DNA of 64,000 nucleotides from Burkholderia cenocepacia (GTDB lineage: Bacteria; Pseudomonadota; Gammaproteobacteria; Burkholderiales; Burkholderiaceae): NCBI RefSeq assembly GCF_014211915.1, contig NZ_CP060041.1:992001-1056000 (forward strand), given 5' to 3'. Numbering within the stretch: the first letter of the stretch is position 1; each line of letters begins with the position of its first letter. The notes beneath the pieces are model-generated. The model did no database searches. It saw only the letters and a list, made by a program, of their open reading frames with translations, and was not told the DNA's origin. This document shows positions 43,988 through 52,621 of the stretch, in pieces. A program made the translations under genes and the position numbers.

Positions 43988-45259
43988 ATGCGCGTGCCGT
44001 GGCCGGCGTTAGCGCCTGCGTTCGAGCGCTGGTCCACCGCCATCGCCCGTGCAGGCGACGGCCAGTCCGGCGGCGGCAGCGGCTCGGGCGCCGCGCCAGG
44101 CCGCAACGGCGAGCACTCGACCGACGCGCCGGGCGGCGGCGGCGGCGACGACCATCCGCACGACGATCGCGGCGGCCGCACCGGCGGCGACGGGGATGGC
44201 AACGACGGCGACGGCGAACGCAAGCGGCCCGGCAAGAAGCCGCTGATCATCCTGGGCGCGGTGGTGTTGGTGCTGCTCATCGGCGGGCTCGTGTGGTGGT
44301 TCGCGACGCGCAACCAGGAAAGCACCGACGATGCGTATACCGACGGCAACGCGATCGCGGTCGCGCCGCACGTGTCCGGCTACGTGACGCGCCTGGCGGT
44401 CGACGACAACACCTTCGTGCGGCGCGGCGACGTGCTCGTCGAGATCGATCCGCGCGACTACCGCGCGCAGGTCGACGCGGCGCAGGCCCAGCTCGGTCTC
44501 GCGCAGGCGCAGCTCGACGCGGCGCGCGTGCAGCTCGATATCGCGCGCGTGCAGTATCCGGCCCAGTACCGGCAGGCGCGCGCGCAGATCGAATCGGCGG
44601 AAGCCGCGTACCGGCAGGCGCTCGCCGCGCAGTCCCGCCAGCGGGCGGTCGATGCGCGCGCAACCTCGCAGCAGGCGATCGACGCGGCCGATGCGCAGCG
44701 CGCGACCGCCGACGCGAACGTCGCGATGGCCCAGGCGCAGGCGCGCACCGCGAGCCTCGTGCCGCAGCAGATCCGGCAGGCCGAGACGGCCGTCGAGGAA
44801 CGCCGCCAGCAGGTGCTGCAGGCACGCGCGCAGCTCGAGACGGCCAACCTGAACCTGTCGTACTGCGAGATGCGCGCGCCGTCCGACGGCTGGGTCACGC
44901 GGCGCAACGTGCAACTGGGCTCGTTCCTGCAACCTGGCACGTCGATCTTCTCGATCGTCACGCCGCGCGTGTGGGTCACCGCGAATTTCAAGGAGTCGCA
45001 GCTCGAGCGGATGCGCATCGGCGACCGCGTCGACGTGTCGGTCGACGCGTATCCCGATCTCGACCTGCACGGCCACGTCGACAGCATCCAGCTCGGCAGC
45101 GGCTCGCGCTTCTCCGCGTTCCCGACCGAGAACGCGACCGGCAACTTCGTGAAGATCGTGCAGCGCGTGCCGGTGAAGATCGTGCTCGATGGCCCGCTGC
45201 CGACCCGTCCACCGCTCGGTCTCGGCCTGTCGGCCGTGCCGACCGTTCACCTCAAATGA
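43988..45259 (+). CDS. HlyD/EmrA-family membrane-fusion protein with Gly/Asp/His-rich N-terminus
   Basis: About 423 residues; the exact start is uncertain (43988 preferred, 43979 in frame). Residues ~20-80 are a low-complexity cytoplasmic tail rich in Gly, Asp and His (DDHPHDDRGG). A transmembrane helix follows (PLIILGAVVLVLLIGGLVWW), then the barrel-sandwich and a long coiled coil (alternating AQ/AR repeats from ~160 to 290). VAPHVSGYVTRLAVDDNTFV and TPRVWVTANFKESQL are typical of EmrA. It links the MFS pump with the outer-membrane factor. The next gene begins 85 bp later. Confidence 0.87.
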   Translation: MRVPWPALAPAFERWSTAIARAGDGQSGGGSGSGAAPGRNGEHSTDAPGGGGGDDHPHDDRGGRTGGDGDGNDGDGERKRPGKKPLIILGAVVLVLLIGGLVWWFATRNQESTDDAYTDGNAIAVAPHVSGYVTRLAVDDNTFVRRGDVLVEIDPRDYRAQVDAAQAQLGLAQAQLDAARVQLDIARVQYPAQYRQARAQIESAEAAYRQALAAQSRQRAVDARATSQQAIDAADAQRATADANVAMAQAQARTASLVPQQIRQAETAVEERRQQVLQARAQLETANLNLSYCEMRAPSDGWVTRRNVQLGSFLQPGTSIFSIVTPRVWVTANFKESQLERMRIGDRVDVSVDAYPDLDLHGHVDSIQLGSGSRFSAFPTENATGNFVKIVQRVPVKIVLDGPLPTRPPLGLGLSAVPTVHLK

Positions 45260-45344
45260 CCGGCCGCCGTGCCGCGGCCGGTGTCGACCGGAGCGATCCG
45301 ATGCCCGATACCCGCATGCCGTTCCCGTTTCGCGAGGCCCGCCG

Positions 45345-46937
45345 ATGAGCCGGCCGCCCGAGCGCGGCGGCGCGTCCGGCGGCACCTGGCGACCCGCCGC
45401 GAACCCGTGGCTCATCGCGATCGTCGTCACGCTCGCCGCGTTCATGGAAGTGCTCGACACGACGATCGTCAACGTCGCGCTGCCGCACATCGCCGGCACG
45501 ATGTCGGCGAGCTACGACGAGGCGACCTGGACGCTCACGTCGTATCTCGTCGCGAACGGCATCGTGCTGCCGATTTCGGGGTTCCTCGGGCGGCTGCTCG
45601 GCCGCAAGCGCTACTTCCTGCTGTGCATCGCCGCGTTTACCGTGTGCTCGTTCCTGTGCGGCGTCGCGACCAACCTCGGCGAACTGATCGTGTTCCGCGT
45701 GCTGCAAGGGCTGTTCGGCGGCGGGCTGCAGCCGAACCAGCAGTCGATCATCCTCGATACGTTTCCGCCCGAGCAGCGCAACCGCGCGTTCTCGATCTCG
45801 GCGATCGCGATCGTCGTCGCGCCGGTGCTCGGGCCGACGCTCGGCGGCTGGATCACCGACCATTTCTCGTGGCGCTGGGTGTTCCTGCTCAACGTGCCGA
45901 TCGGCGCGCTGACCGTGCTCGCGGTGATGCAGCTCGTCGAGGACCCGCCGTGGCGGCGCGGCGCCGAACGCGGGATCTCGATCGACTACATCGGCATCGG
46001 GCTGCTCGCGATCGGCCTCGGCTGCCTGCAGGTGATGCTCGATCGCGGCGAGGACGAGGACTGGTTCGGCTCGAACTTCATCCGCGTCTTCGCCGTGCTG
46101 TCCGTGCTCGGGCTGGTCGGCGCGACGCTGTGGCTGCTGCGTACGAAGAAACCGGTGGTCGACCTGTCGTGCCTGCGCGACCGCAATTTCGCGCTCGGCT
46201 GCGTGACGATCGCGACGTTCGCGGCCGTGCTGTACGGCAGCGCGGTGATCGTGCCGCAGCTCGCGCAGCAGCGTCTCGGCTACACGGCGACGCTCGCGGG
46301 GCTCGTGCTGTCGCCCGGCGCGCTGCTGATCACGCTCGAGATTCCGCTCGTGAGCCGGCTGATGCCGCACGTGCAGACGCGCTATCTGGTCGGATTCGGC
46401 TTCGTGCTGCTGTGCGGCTCGCTGATCTATTCGCGCACACTGGTGCCGGACATCGATTACACGCACCTGATGATGATCCGGTGCGCGCAGTCGCTCGCGA
46501 TCGGCTTCATGTTCGTGCCGATCACGACGCTCGCGTACCTGACCGTGCCGCAGCGGCTCAACGACGATGCGTCCGCGCTGTTCACGATGTTCCGCAACGT
46601 CGCGGGCTCGATCGGCATCTCGGTGTCGACCGCGCTGATCCGCGAGCGCACGCAGGCGCGCATGGCGCACCTGTCCACGCACATGTCGACGCTGTCGCAG
46701 AACTTCCAGGACGCGTTGCAGGAGAATGCGCGCGCGATCGGCGCGCTGACGGGCGCGCAGCCGTCGGCCGCGCTGCAGACCGCGAACGGGCGGCTGTACC
46801 AGACCTTCATCGAACAGGCGACGATCCTCGCGTATATCGACGTGTTCGCGATCCTCGCGGTGTTCTGCGCGTTCAGCATTCCGCTGACGTTCCTGTTCTC
46901 GTCGGCGAAGGCCGCGGGCGGCGCGGGAGGGCATTGA
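45345..46937 (+). CDS. EmrB/QacA-family DHA2 drug:proton antiporter
   Basis: 530 residues with 14 predicted transmembrane helices and DHA2 motifs: LDTTIVNVALPHIAG after the first helix and GPTLGGWITDHFSWRWVF (motif C region). It exports toxic compounds using proton motive force through EmrA-like and outer-membrane partners encoded on both sides. The ATG at 45345 is preceded by GAGG at spacing ~9. The next gene starts 2 bp after the stop. Confidence 0.93.
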   Translation: MSRPPERGGASGGTWRPAANPWLIAIVVTLAAFMEVLDTTIVNVALPHIAGTMSASYDEATWTLTSYLVANGIVLPISGFLGRLLGRKRYFLLCIAAFTVCSFLCGVATNLGELIVFRVLQGLFGGGLQPNQQSIILDTFPPEQRNRAFSISAIAIVVAPVLGPTLGGWITDHFSWRWVFLLNVPIGALTVLAVMQLVEDPPWRRGAERGISIDYIGIGLLAIGLGCLQVMLDRGEDEDWFGSNFIRVFAVLSVLGLVGATLWLLRTKKPVVDLSCLRDRNFALGCVTIATFAAVLYGSAVIVPQLAQQRLGYTATLAGLVLSPGALLITLEIPLVSRLMPHVQTRYLVGFGFVLLCGSLIYSRTLVPDIDYTHLMMIRCAQSLAIGFMFVPITTLAYLTVPQRLNDDASALFTMFRNVAGSIGISVSTALIRERTQARMAHLSTHMSTLSQNFQDALQENARAIGALTGAQPSAALQTANGRLYQTFIEQATILAYIDVFAILAVFCAFSIPLTFLFSSAKAAGGAGGH

Positions 46938-46939
46938 CG

Positions 46940-48613
46940 ATGACGATGCATCGACGCGGCCGTCGCCGACATTCGCTACCTGCACGCGGGATCGCCGCGA
47001 TGCTCGCCGCCTGCGCGGTGCTGGCGGGCTGTATCGTCGGACCGGATTTCAAGCCGCCGCAGGCGGACGCGCCGGCCAACTGGCATGACTTGCAGGCCGC
47101 GAACGCGGCATCGCCGGCATCGGGCGCGTCAGCGGCATCGGCTGCATCGGCCCCCGGCGCGCATGCGCCGTCGTCGCCGGTGACGAGCGCCGATCCCGAT
47201 CCGCGCTGGTGGCGCGCGTTCGGCGATCCGTTGCTCGACCAGCTCGTCGAGCGTGCCGCACATGACAACCTCGACGTGCAGGCCGCCGTGCTGCGCATTG
47301 CCCAGGCACGCGCGCAGGTCCGCGCGGCCGCCGCGCAGGGTTTGCCGGACGTGCGTGCGACGGCGAGCTACCAGCGCGAACAACTCGGCCTGAAAGGGAT
47401 CGTCGAGGAGCAGGGCATCGACCAGCGGGTCGATCGTCTCGGCGCGCCGGGCTCGCCGCTCGACCGGTTCGGGCCGGGCACCGGCGCGAGCGTGCAGCAA
47501 GGCGCGCGCGGCGCGCTCGATGCGCTCGAAGCGCCGGTCAACCTGTGGCAGGCCGGGTTCGACGCATCGTGGGAGCTGGACCTGTTCGGCCGGGTGCGTC
47601 GCTCGGTCGAGGCGGCCGGCGCGCAGACGAGCGCGGCGATCGCGAGCCGCGACGATGCGCTGCTGTCGCTGGAGGCCGAAGTCGCGCAAACCTATCTGCA
47701 ACTGCGCGGCGCGCAAGCGCAGCGCGCGCTGGCCGACGATCTGCAACGCGCGCAGCGTGAACTGCTCGACCTGACGCGCGAGCAGGCCGCGCACGGTCTC
47801 GCGAGCGATCTCGACGTGCGCAGCGCCGACGCGCGGCTTGCGCAGATTCGCGCGCAACTGCCGCAGTTCGACCAGCAGATCGTGCTGCTGCGCAACGGGC
47901 TCGCGTATCTGGTGGGCGGCGCGCCGGGCGCGCTCGACGACTGGCTCGACGCGCCGCGCGCGTTGCCGGACGTGCCGCCGACCGTGCCGGTCGGGCTGCC
48001 GTCGACGCTCGCGCGCCGGCGGCCCGACATCCGACGCGCGGAGGCCGAACTGCATGCGGCCACCGCCGACGTCGGCGTCGCGGTCGCGCAGTTCTATCCG
48101 GACATCTCGTTGACCGGGCAAGTCGGGCTGCGTGCGTCGCACGTGCGCGAACTCGCGCACTGGTCGCACCTGTTCTATTCGTTCGGGCCGGCCATCTCGC
48201 TGCCGATCTTCTCCGGCGGGCAGCTCGTGTCGAACCTGCGGCTGTCGCAGGCGCGCCAGGCGGAAGCCGCGCTCGCCTACCGACAGGCCGTGCTCGTCGC
48301 GCTGCGCGACGTCGACAATGCGCTGGCCGTGTACCGCACCGACCAGGCGCGCGCGGCCGCGCTCGACGATGCGGTGAAGGCCGAACAGGGCGCGCTGGAT
48401 CTCGCGCGCGATCGCTACAGGAAAGGGCTGTCGCCGTTCCTCGACGTGCTGGACGCCGAGCGGCAATGGTCGGAAGGTCGGCAGCAGGCCGAGCAGGGCG
48501 CGTTGCAGAAGACGACCGATCTCGTCGCGCTGTACAAGGCGCTCGGCGGCGGATGGCAGGCTGGCTCGGGCACGAACTCGGATGCGGGGGCAGAGGCGGC
48601 ACGCACCAGATAG
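46940..48613 (+). CDS. NodT-family outer-membrane factor lipoprotein
   Basis: 557 residues with a lipoprotein signal (ACAVLAGCIVGPDF), an Ala/Ser-rich spacer and two outer-membrane efflux domains (PRWWRAFGDPLLDQLVE; ARRRPDIRRAEAELHAATADVGVA). The longer than usual first half contains an insertion rich in Gly/Ala around residues 150-190. It forms the outer channel of the EmrAB-like system. It begins 2 bp after the MFS gene stop, so the three genes form one operon. Confidence 0.92.
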   Translation: MTMHRRGRRRHSLPARGIAAMLAACAVLAGCIVGPDFKPPQADAPANWHDLQAANAASPASGASAASAASAPGAHAPSSPVTSADPDPRWWRAFGDPLLDQLVERAAHDNLDVQAAVLRIAQARAQVRAAAAQGLPDVRATASYQREQLGLKGIVEEQGIDQRVDRLGAPGSPLDRFGPGTGASVQQGARGALDALEAPVNLWQAGFDASWELDLFGRVRRSVEAAGAQTSAAIASRDDALLSLEAEVAQTYLQLRGAQAQRALADDLQRAQRELLDLTREQAAHGLASDLDVRSADARLAQIRAQLPQFDQQIVLLRNGLAYLVGGAPGALDDWLDAPRALPDVPPTVPVGLPSTLARRRPDIRRAEAELHAATADVGVAVAQFYPDISLTGQVGLRASHVRELAHWSHLFYSFGPAISLPIFSGGQLVSNLRLSQARQAEAALAYRQAVLVALRDVDNALAVYRTDQARAAALDDAVKAEQGALDLARDRYRKGLSPFLDVLDAERQWSEGRQQAEQGALQKTTDLVALYKALGGGWQAGSGTNSDAGAEAARTR

Positions 48614-48634
48614 CCGCAAGCGCGTGCCGGGCTT

Positions 48635-48651
48635 CGCGAGCCGCGCTCGCG
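48635..48651. terminator. hairpin between converging genes
   Basis: Arms CGCGAGC (48635-48641) and GCTCGCG (48645-48651) with a 3-nt loop, in the 67-bp gap between the outer-membrane factor gene and the convergent response regulator. No T-run is present, so the call is weak. Confidence 0.3.
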
Positions 48652-48680
48652 CAACGTCGTTCGCCGGCCCGCGCGCGGCT

Positions 48681-49391
48681 TCAATCCCATGCGTGCTTGC
48701 TGAACTGATAGCCCTTCGAGCGGATGGTCTTGATCCGTTTCGGTTCGTTCGCATCGTCGCGCAGCTTGCGGCGCAGCTTCGAGATGCGGCCGTCGATCGA
48801 GCGATCGAGGCCGTCGAACGCGATGCCGCGCAGCAGCAGCGTCAGGTCTTCCCGGCTGACCACCTCGCCCGCGCGGCATACGAGCGCCCACAGCAGGTCG
48901 AATTCGGTCGACGTCAGGCGCGGCATGCTGCCGTCGGGAAGATGTACGCGACGGTCGGCCCGGTCGATCGAGAACTTGCCGAACACGTATCGCTGCGGCG
49001 AATCCGGCACGGGCTCGCCGGCCGGCACGCGCGTACGCCGTAACTGCGCCTTGATCCGCGCGAGCAGCAGGCGCGGCTCGACCGGCTTGCGGAGAAAGTC
49101 GTCCGCGCCGAGTTCCAGGCCGAGCAATTCGTCGAACGGCTCGTCGCGGCCCGTCACCATGATGACGATGCCGTCGTAATGCATGCGCGCCTCGCGGCAG
49201 ATCTCGAAGCCGTCCTTGCCCGGCAGGTTGACGTCGAGCAGCACGAGATCGGGGCGGCTCGCGACGATCGCCGGCACCGCGCCGGCGCCGTCGAACAACG
49301 TCTCGACCCGGTAATGATGCTTGCGCAGATAGTCGGCGATCAGCGCGGACAGCGGGACGTCGTCTTCGACGAGCAGGATTCGAATGGGCAT
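48681..49391 (-). CDS. OmpR-family response regulator (orphan)
   Basis: 236 residues. Receiver domain with acidic pocket (VEDD at 8-11), phospho-acceptor Asp53 (LLDVNLPGKDG) and conserved Lys (FLRKPVEP), followed by a winged-helix DNA-binding domain (LTSTEFDLLWAL, then LRGIAFDGLDRSIDGRISKLRRKL). This is RstA-like. No histidine kinase is next to it: upstream is a gene-free interval, downstream the convergent efflux operon. The ATG at 49391 gives the natural N-terminus. Its partner kinase must lie elsewhere. Confidence 0.9.
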   Translation of the reverse strand: MPIRILLVEDDVPLSALIADYLRKHHYRVETLFDGAGAVPAIVASRPDLVLLDVNLPGKDGFEICREARMHYDGIVIMVTGRDEPFDELLGLELGADDFLRKPVEPRLLLARIKAQLRRTRVPAGEPVPDSPQRYVFGKFSIDRADRRVHLPDGSMPRLTSTEFDLLWALVCRAGEVVSREDLTLLLRGIAFDGLDRSIDGRISKLRRKLRDDANEPKRIKTIRSKGYQFSKHAWD

Positions 49392-49999
49392 CGGTAAACG
49401 AAGGGGCAAAACGGGAAGGTGGCGAGCGGTCAGGCCCAGTCCGAACGCGTCGTAGCCGAAGCGACGTGGATGATACTGCGCAACATTCCGACGAAATGTG
49501 ACGAAATCTGGATCGTTCGGTGAGCTTAGCTGTGGGCCAATCGCTGCCGCCGGGTGGAAAGCGCGGGGTGGGGAGCGTCAGGCCGCTTGTGAGGTTGAAA
49601 CAGGTCGATGCGAGGTCCGGCGCGGCGCGCGCGATGATGCGCGAGCGGGCATCCTTCAGACGAAAACGTTTGCGCCGATCCGGCGTCGGCGAACCTCGCT
49701 TGCACCGGCCGAACCCAGGCCAGGCAAGGTTAGTCGACATATCATTACAAAATATTACCGACGTTGGCGTGTCTCGGTCCCTACAATTCCCGAACCTGAC
49801 TTACGCGCATCGCATACTGCGATGGCATCTGCTCTCCGGTTACATCGACCGCCGGTTTCGACGACACGTCGAGTCAGGCGGCTCGCGTGCGGAACCGGGA
49901 TGCGCGCGGGTCGGATCGATGTCGCATCGGCTCGCGACGGGCCGGCAAGCGGACAAGACGAATGATTCACGGAAATCACGGGATTCACGGGGAAGCGAA
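49392..49999. other. 608-bp gene-free interval with an A+T-rich patch
   Basis: Between the orphan response regulator and the FliT-like gene. No supported gene on either strand. From 49730 to 49800 the composition drops, with a run containing CATATCATTACAAAATATT and TACAAT, a possible promoter for the rightward small genes. The first part should contain the regulator promoter. No clear direct or inverted repeats were found. Confidence 0.5.
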
Positions 50000-50332
50000 A
50001 TGACGCCGTTGCAAGTCGTCCTGAGTCTCGATGCACTCACGCATGCGATCGAAGCCGCGGTGGCGCGCGCCGACTGGAACGAGGCCGTCCGCGCTGCCGA
50101 GATGCGTTCGGCGTTCATCGTTGCGCTTGCACCCGATCAACCGGACGAGGTCATGTCGGCGCTGATGAAAGTGCAGGAGATCGATGTCCGGATCTCCACC
50201 GTCGCGCGCGAAACGCTGGAGGCGCTCCTCGCGGAGGGCTGGACGGCGTTGCACGCAACCCGCGCGGCAACGAACGCGCTGAGGGTGCAGCAGCGGTCGC
50301 TCGAGACCGGCGCCGCGGCAACGCGACATTGA
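50000..50332 (+). CDS. FliT-like helical protein (orphan)
   Basis: 110 residues, all helical: LDALTHAIEAAVARADWNEAVRAAEM near the N-terminus and STVARETLEALLAEGWTAL near the middle. Size and pattern resemble flagellar chaperone FliT and related small proteins, but similarity is weak and no flagellar gene is nearby. The ATG at 50000 follows GGGGAAG. It may simply be a FliT-like fold of unknown role. Confidence 0.6.
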   Translation: MTPLQVVLSLDALTHAIEAAVARADWNEAVRAAEMRSAFIVALAPDQPDEVMSALMKVQEIDVRISTVARETLEALLAEGWTALHATRAATNALRVQQRSLETGAAATRH

Positions 50333-50355
50333 GATTCGTTTCCTTCGGTGGCGGC

Positions 50356-50577
50356 ATGAGATTCAGAAAACGCACGAGTCAGGTCGATGCAACACGATGG
50401 TTCGCCGAGGGCGACCATGAACGGGTAGAGCGTCGTGAGGGCAAGTGGGCGGTCGCGACGCCGGAAGGCTGGCGATCGGTGAAGCCGGGCGACTGGATCG
50501 TGCGCGATGAATGCGGCAACTGCTGGCCGATGGAAGACGGCCTCTTCATGCATTGCTACGAACCGGCAGCCGACTGA
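50356..50577 (+). CDS. small phage-like protein (PGDWIV motif)
   Basis: 73 residues. RKRTSQVDATRWF near the N-terminus, PEGWRSVKPGDWIVRDE in the centre and WPMEDGLFMHCYEP near the C-terminus. The pattern (charged start, PGDWIV, aromatic end) occurs in small phage-encoded proteins of unknown function. It begins 23 bp after the FliT-like gene. The stop overlaps the left arm of a strong inverted repeat. Confidence 0.65.
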   Translation: MRFRKRTSQVDATRWFAEGDHERVERREGKWAVATPEGWRSVKPGDWIVRDECGNCWPMEDGLFMHCYEPAAD

Positions 50578-50592
50578 CCCGGCTGCCGGTTC
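50560..50592. terminator. strong bidirectional hairpin
   Basis: Perfect 12-bp arms, GAACCGGCAGCC (50560-50571) and GGCTGCCGGTTC (50581-50592), with a 9-nt loop. It lies exactly between the ends of the rightward phage-like gene (50577) and the leftward acetyltransferase gene (50600), where a bidirectional terminator would be expected. The T-run is absent, as often in GC-rich genomes. Confidence 0.6.
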
Positions 50593-50599
50593 GCCGCGC

Positions 50600-51166
50600 T
50601 TACCGGCTCTTGCGCGAGAACATCAGCGAATCGGCGTCGTTGAAGCGGATGCGCCGCGGCTCGCCGTAACCGGCTTTCTCCGCGACCCGGATCGAGGCGA
50701 CGTTGGTCGGCGCGATCAGGCACACGCTGCGCTCGAACCGCTGCTGTGCGTCGAGCCATGCGAGCGCGGCCGCGAGCGCCTCGGTCGCGTAGCCATTGCC
50801 TTGCGCCCACGTCGCCAGCGCCCAGCCGGCTTCCGGTACGCCGCGAATCGGCGGCTCGATGTTCCGATGAAAATCCGCGAAGCCGAGATCGCCGACATAA
50901 CGGCCCGACGCCTTTTCGCGAATCGCCCAGTAGCCATAGCCGAGCAGCGGCCACAGCCCGCGATACGCGAGCATGCGCATCCACGAGTCGCGCGGTGTGG
51001 AGGGCGTGCCGTTGAAGATGTGCGCGACGACGCCGGGCTCCGCCCACATCGCGGCGAGTGCGTCGAAGTCGCCGAGCGGATGGCCTTCGAGAATCAGGCG
51101 CGGCGTGTCGAGAACGGGCGGGGACGAGACGGGTGGCACGGCGCTGAATGTCATCGGGCGTTCCAT
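50600..51166 (-). CDS. GNAT acetyltransferase (RimJ/RimL-like)
   Basis: 188 residues. TPRLILEGHPLGDFDALAAMW at the N-terminus, the acetyl-CoA loop AQGNGYATEAL, and PTNVASIRVAEKAGYGE near the C-terminus are typical of RimJ/RimL-type N-acetyltransferases. The start could be ATG 51166 or 51154. The gene ends 23 bp from the convergent phage-like gene. Substrate unknown. Confidence 0.88.
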   Translation of the reverse strand: MERPMTFSAVPPVSSPPVLDTPRLILEGHPLGDFDALAAMWAEPGVVAHIFNGTPSTPRDSWMRMLAYRGLWPLLGYGYWAIREKASGRYVGDLGFADFHRNIEPPIRGVPEAGWALATWAQGNGYATEALAAALAWLDAQQRFERSVCLIAPTNVASIRVAEKAGYGEPRRIRFNDADSLMFSRKSR

Positions 51167-51288
51167 GAGGGAAAGCGGCACGGTTGCCGCGCTTGGGCTC
51201 CGTACGATACCGCGTAAACGGCGAGCGGGGCGCAATGCCCCGCCCGCATCGGGGCATGACGTGCGATCGTGCCCGTCCCGTAGGGTCG

Positions 51289-51510
51289 TTACTTGCGGCT
51301 TTTCAGGAAGGAACGCCCTTCGGCCGTGATCGACGCGCCGGAACGGCCGTGCACGGGATGGCTGACGAACCCGGCGCTGACGAGTTCCCGCGCGACCGAC
51401 CAGCCGAGCGCCGGCGCATCGCGGCCGTAGCGAACATCGGCGAGGCGTTCGAGCGCCCAGATCGCGGAGGCCGACAGGTTGGGGGTATTGGACGTGAGAT
51501 TGTCGTTCAT
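51289..51510 (-). CDS. small winged-helix-like protein
   Basis: 73 residues. SASAIWALERLADVRYGRD (residues 13-31), then WSVARELVSAGFV, and GASITAEGRSFLKSRK at the C-terminus. The pattern of helices followed by a beta hairpin resembles a small winged helix. The ATG at 51510 follows GAGGAAG. I do not recognise a named family. It lies 65 bp downstream of the HPr-like gene, on the same strand. Confidence 0.65.
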   Translation of the reverse strand: MNDNLTSNTPNLSASAIWALERLADVRYGRDAPALGWSVARELVSAGFVSHPVHGRSGASITAEGRSFLKSRK

Positions 51511-51575
51511 CGCTTCCTCGGGAAATGGCGTTTCGGGATGGACGGCGCGTGGCCGCGGGATCGGCGGCGCAAGCG

Positions 51576-51839
51576 TCAGCCTGCTTGCAGCAACGGCAAC
51601 AGCGCCTGCAGCGCCGCTTCCTCGTCGGGGCCGGTGGCGAGCACCTGGACCGACGTGCCGCCGTGAACCTGCAGCGACGCGATCGCGCCGCTGTCTTTTG
51701 CGTTGCTGCCGTGCCCGTTCGCGATCAGCTGGATATCGCTGTCGAAACGGCGTGCCGCGTCGACGGTCGCGTCGCGCGCGGCGCGGCCTCGATTGCGGTT
51801 CCATGCGGGGCCGATTTGAACGTACACGACAGTTGCCAC
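51576..51839 (-). CDS. HPr-like protein lacking the phosphorylatable histidine
   Basis: 87 residues from the GTG at 51839. The C-terminal two thirds match the HPr fold of the phosphotransferase system: FDSDIQLIANG, AKDSGAIASLQV, then GGTSVQVLATGPDEEAALQALLPLL. The active-site segment, which in HPr reads GLHxRPA, is GPAWNRNRGRAARDA here: the phospho-accepting histidine is absent and arginines take its place. The Ser46 area is also changed (AKDSG). It is therefore not a working PTS phosphocarrier; it may bind a partner or act in regulation. A GGAGG sequence lies 12 nt upstream of the GTG, rather far. Confidence 0.65.
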   Translation of the reverse strand: MATVVYVQIGPAWNRNRGRAARDATVDAARRFDSDIQLIANGHGSNAKDSGAIASLQVHGGTSVQVLATGPDEEAALQALLPLLQAG

Positions 51840-52049
51840 GATGCTGGAAAGCCTCCGGACAGGTGGACGGGGCGGCGCGCGACCTGCACGGTGGCGCGCG
51901 TGTTGCGGACATCGGGCGGCCGGCATGTCACGATTTCCCGCAGGGTCGCGGGGCGCCGGCCGGGCGGAGTGCGCGCGCCATTCGGCGCGAACATGCCGAC
52001 ATCCGCTGCGAAGGCGCATTCAAGTGCGCGGATTGTCGGGAAGTGGGTG

Positions 52050-52092
52050 ATTATAATGCATCGGGCATATCATGTGAATTGTATTATAATGC
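52050..52092. repeat. direct repeat of ATTATAATGC
   Basis: Two perfect copies of the 10-mer at 52050-52059 and 52083-52092, 33 bp apart start to start (about three helical turns), in an A+T-rich island upstream of the PhnA-like gene. Each contains TATAAT, so they may be alternative -10 boxes or paired protein-binding sites. Confidence 0.5.
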
Positions 52093-52212
52093 CGTGTGCG
52101 CCTCTGGCGGCCCGTGGCACTGCCGGCGGCCGCATGGCGGCGCATCCGGGCATGCAACCTGCTCGCCCGGCATCGTCGATCGACCCGAACCTCTCCCCGA
52201 ATGGAAGCTGCA

Positions 52213-52554
52213 ATGAATGCCCCCGCCTGCCCGCAATGCGCGATGGAGAACACTTACCCGGATGGCACACTGACCGTGTGCGCGGACTGCGGCCATGAAT
52301 GGTCGGCCGACGCCGGCGCCGAGGCCGGCGACGAACCGGCGGGCGACGTCGTCAAGGACGCCAACGGCAACGTGCTGTCGGACGGCGATTCGGTCGTGCT
52401 GATCAAGGACCTGCGCGTGAAGGGTTCGTCGATCACGCTGAAAATGGGCACCAAGGTCAAGAGCATCCGGCTCGTTGGCGGCGATCATGAAGTCGACTGC
52501 AAGACCGACATGGGCGGCTTCATGCTGAAGGCGTGCTATCTGAAGAAGGTCTGA
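52213..52554 (+). CDS. PhnA/YjdM-family zinc-ribbon protein
   Basis: 113 residues. An N-terminal zinc ribbon with two Cys pairs (CPQCAMENTY and VCADCGHEW) is followed by the PhnA C-terminal domain (VVKDANGNVLSDGDSVVLIKDLRVKGSS). The family is named from the phn locus but is not needed for phosphonate use; its function is unknown. The ATG at 52213 has GGAAG just upstream; ATG 52201 in frame is possible. An A+T-rich direct repeat lies 120 bp upstream. Confidence 0.87.
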   Translation: MNAPACPQCAMENTYPDGTLTVCADCGHEWSADAGAEAGDEPAGDVVKDANGNVLSDGDSVVLIKDLRVKGSSITLKMGTKVKSIRLVGGDHEVDCKTDMGGFMLKACYLKKV

Positions 52555-52621
52555 GCGCACGGTTCAGGCAGCCGCTGCAGCCGCGTTTTCATCCGCCGCA
52601 TTTCCAGCCGATTACCCGCAC

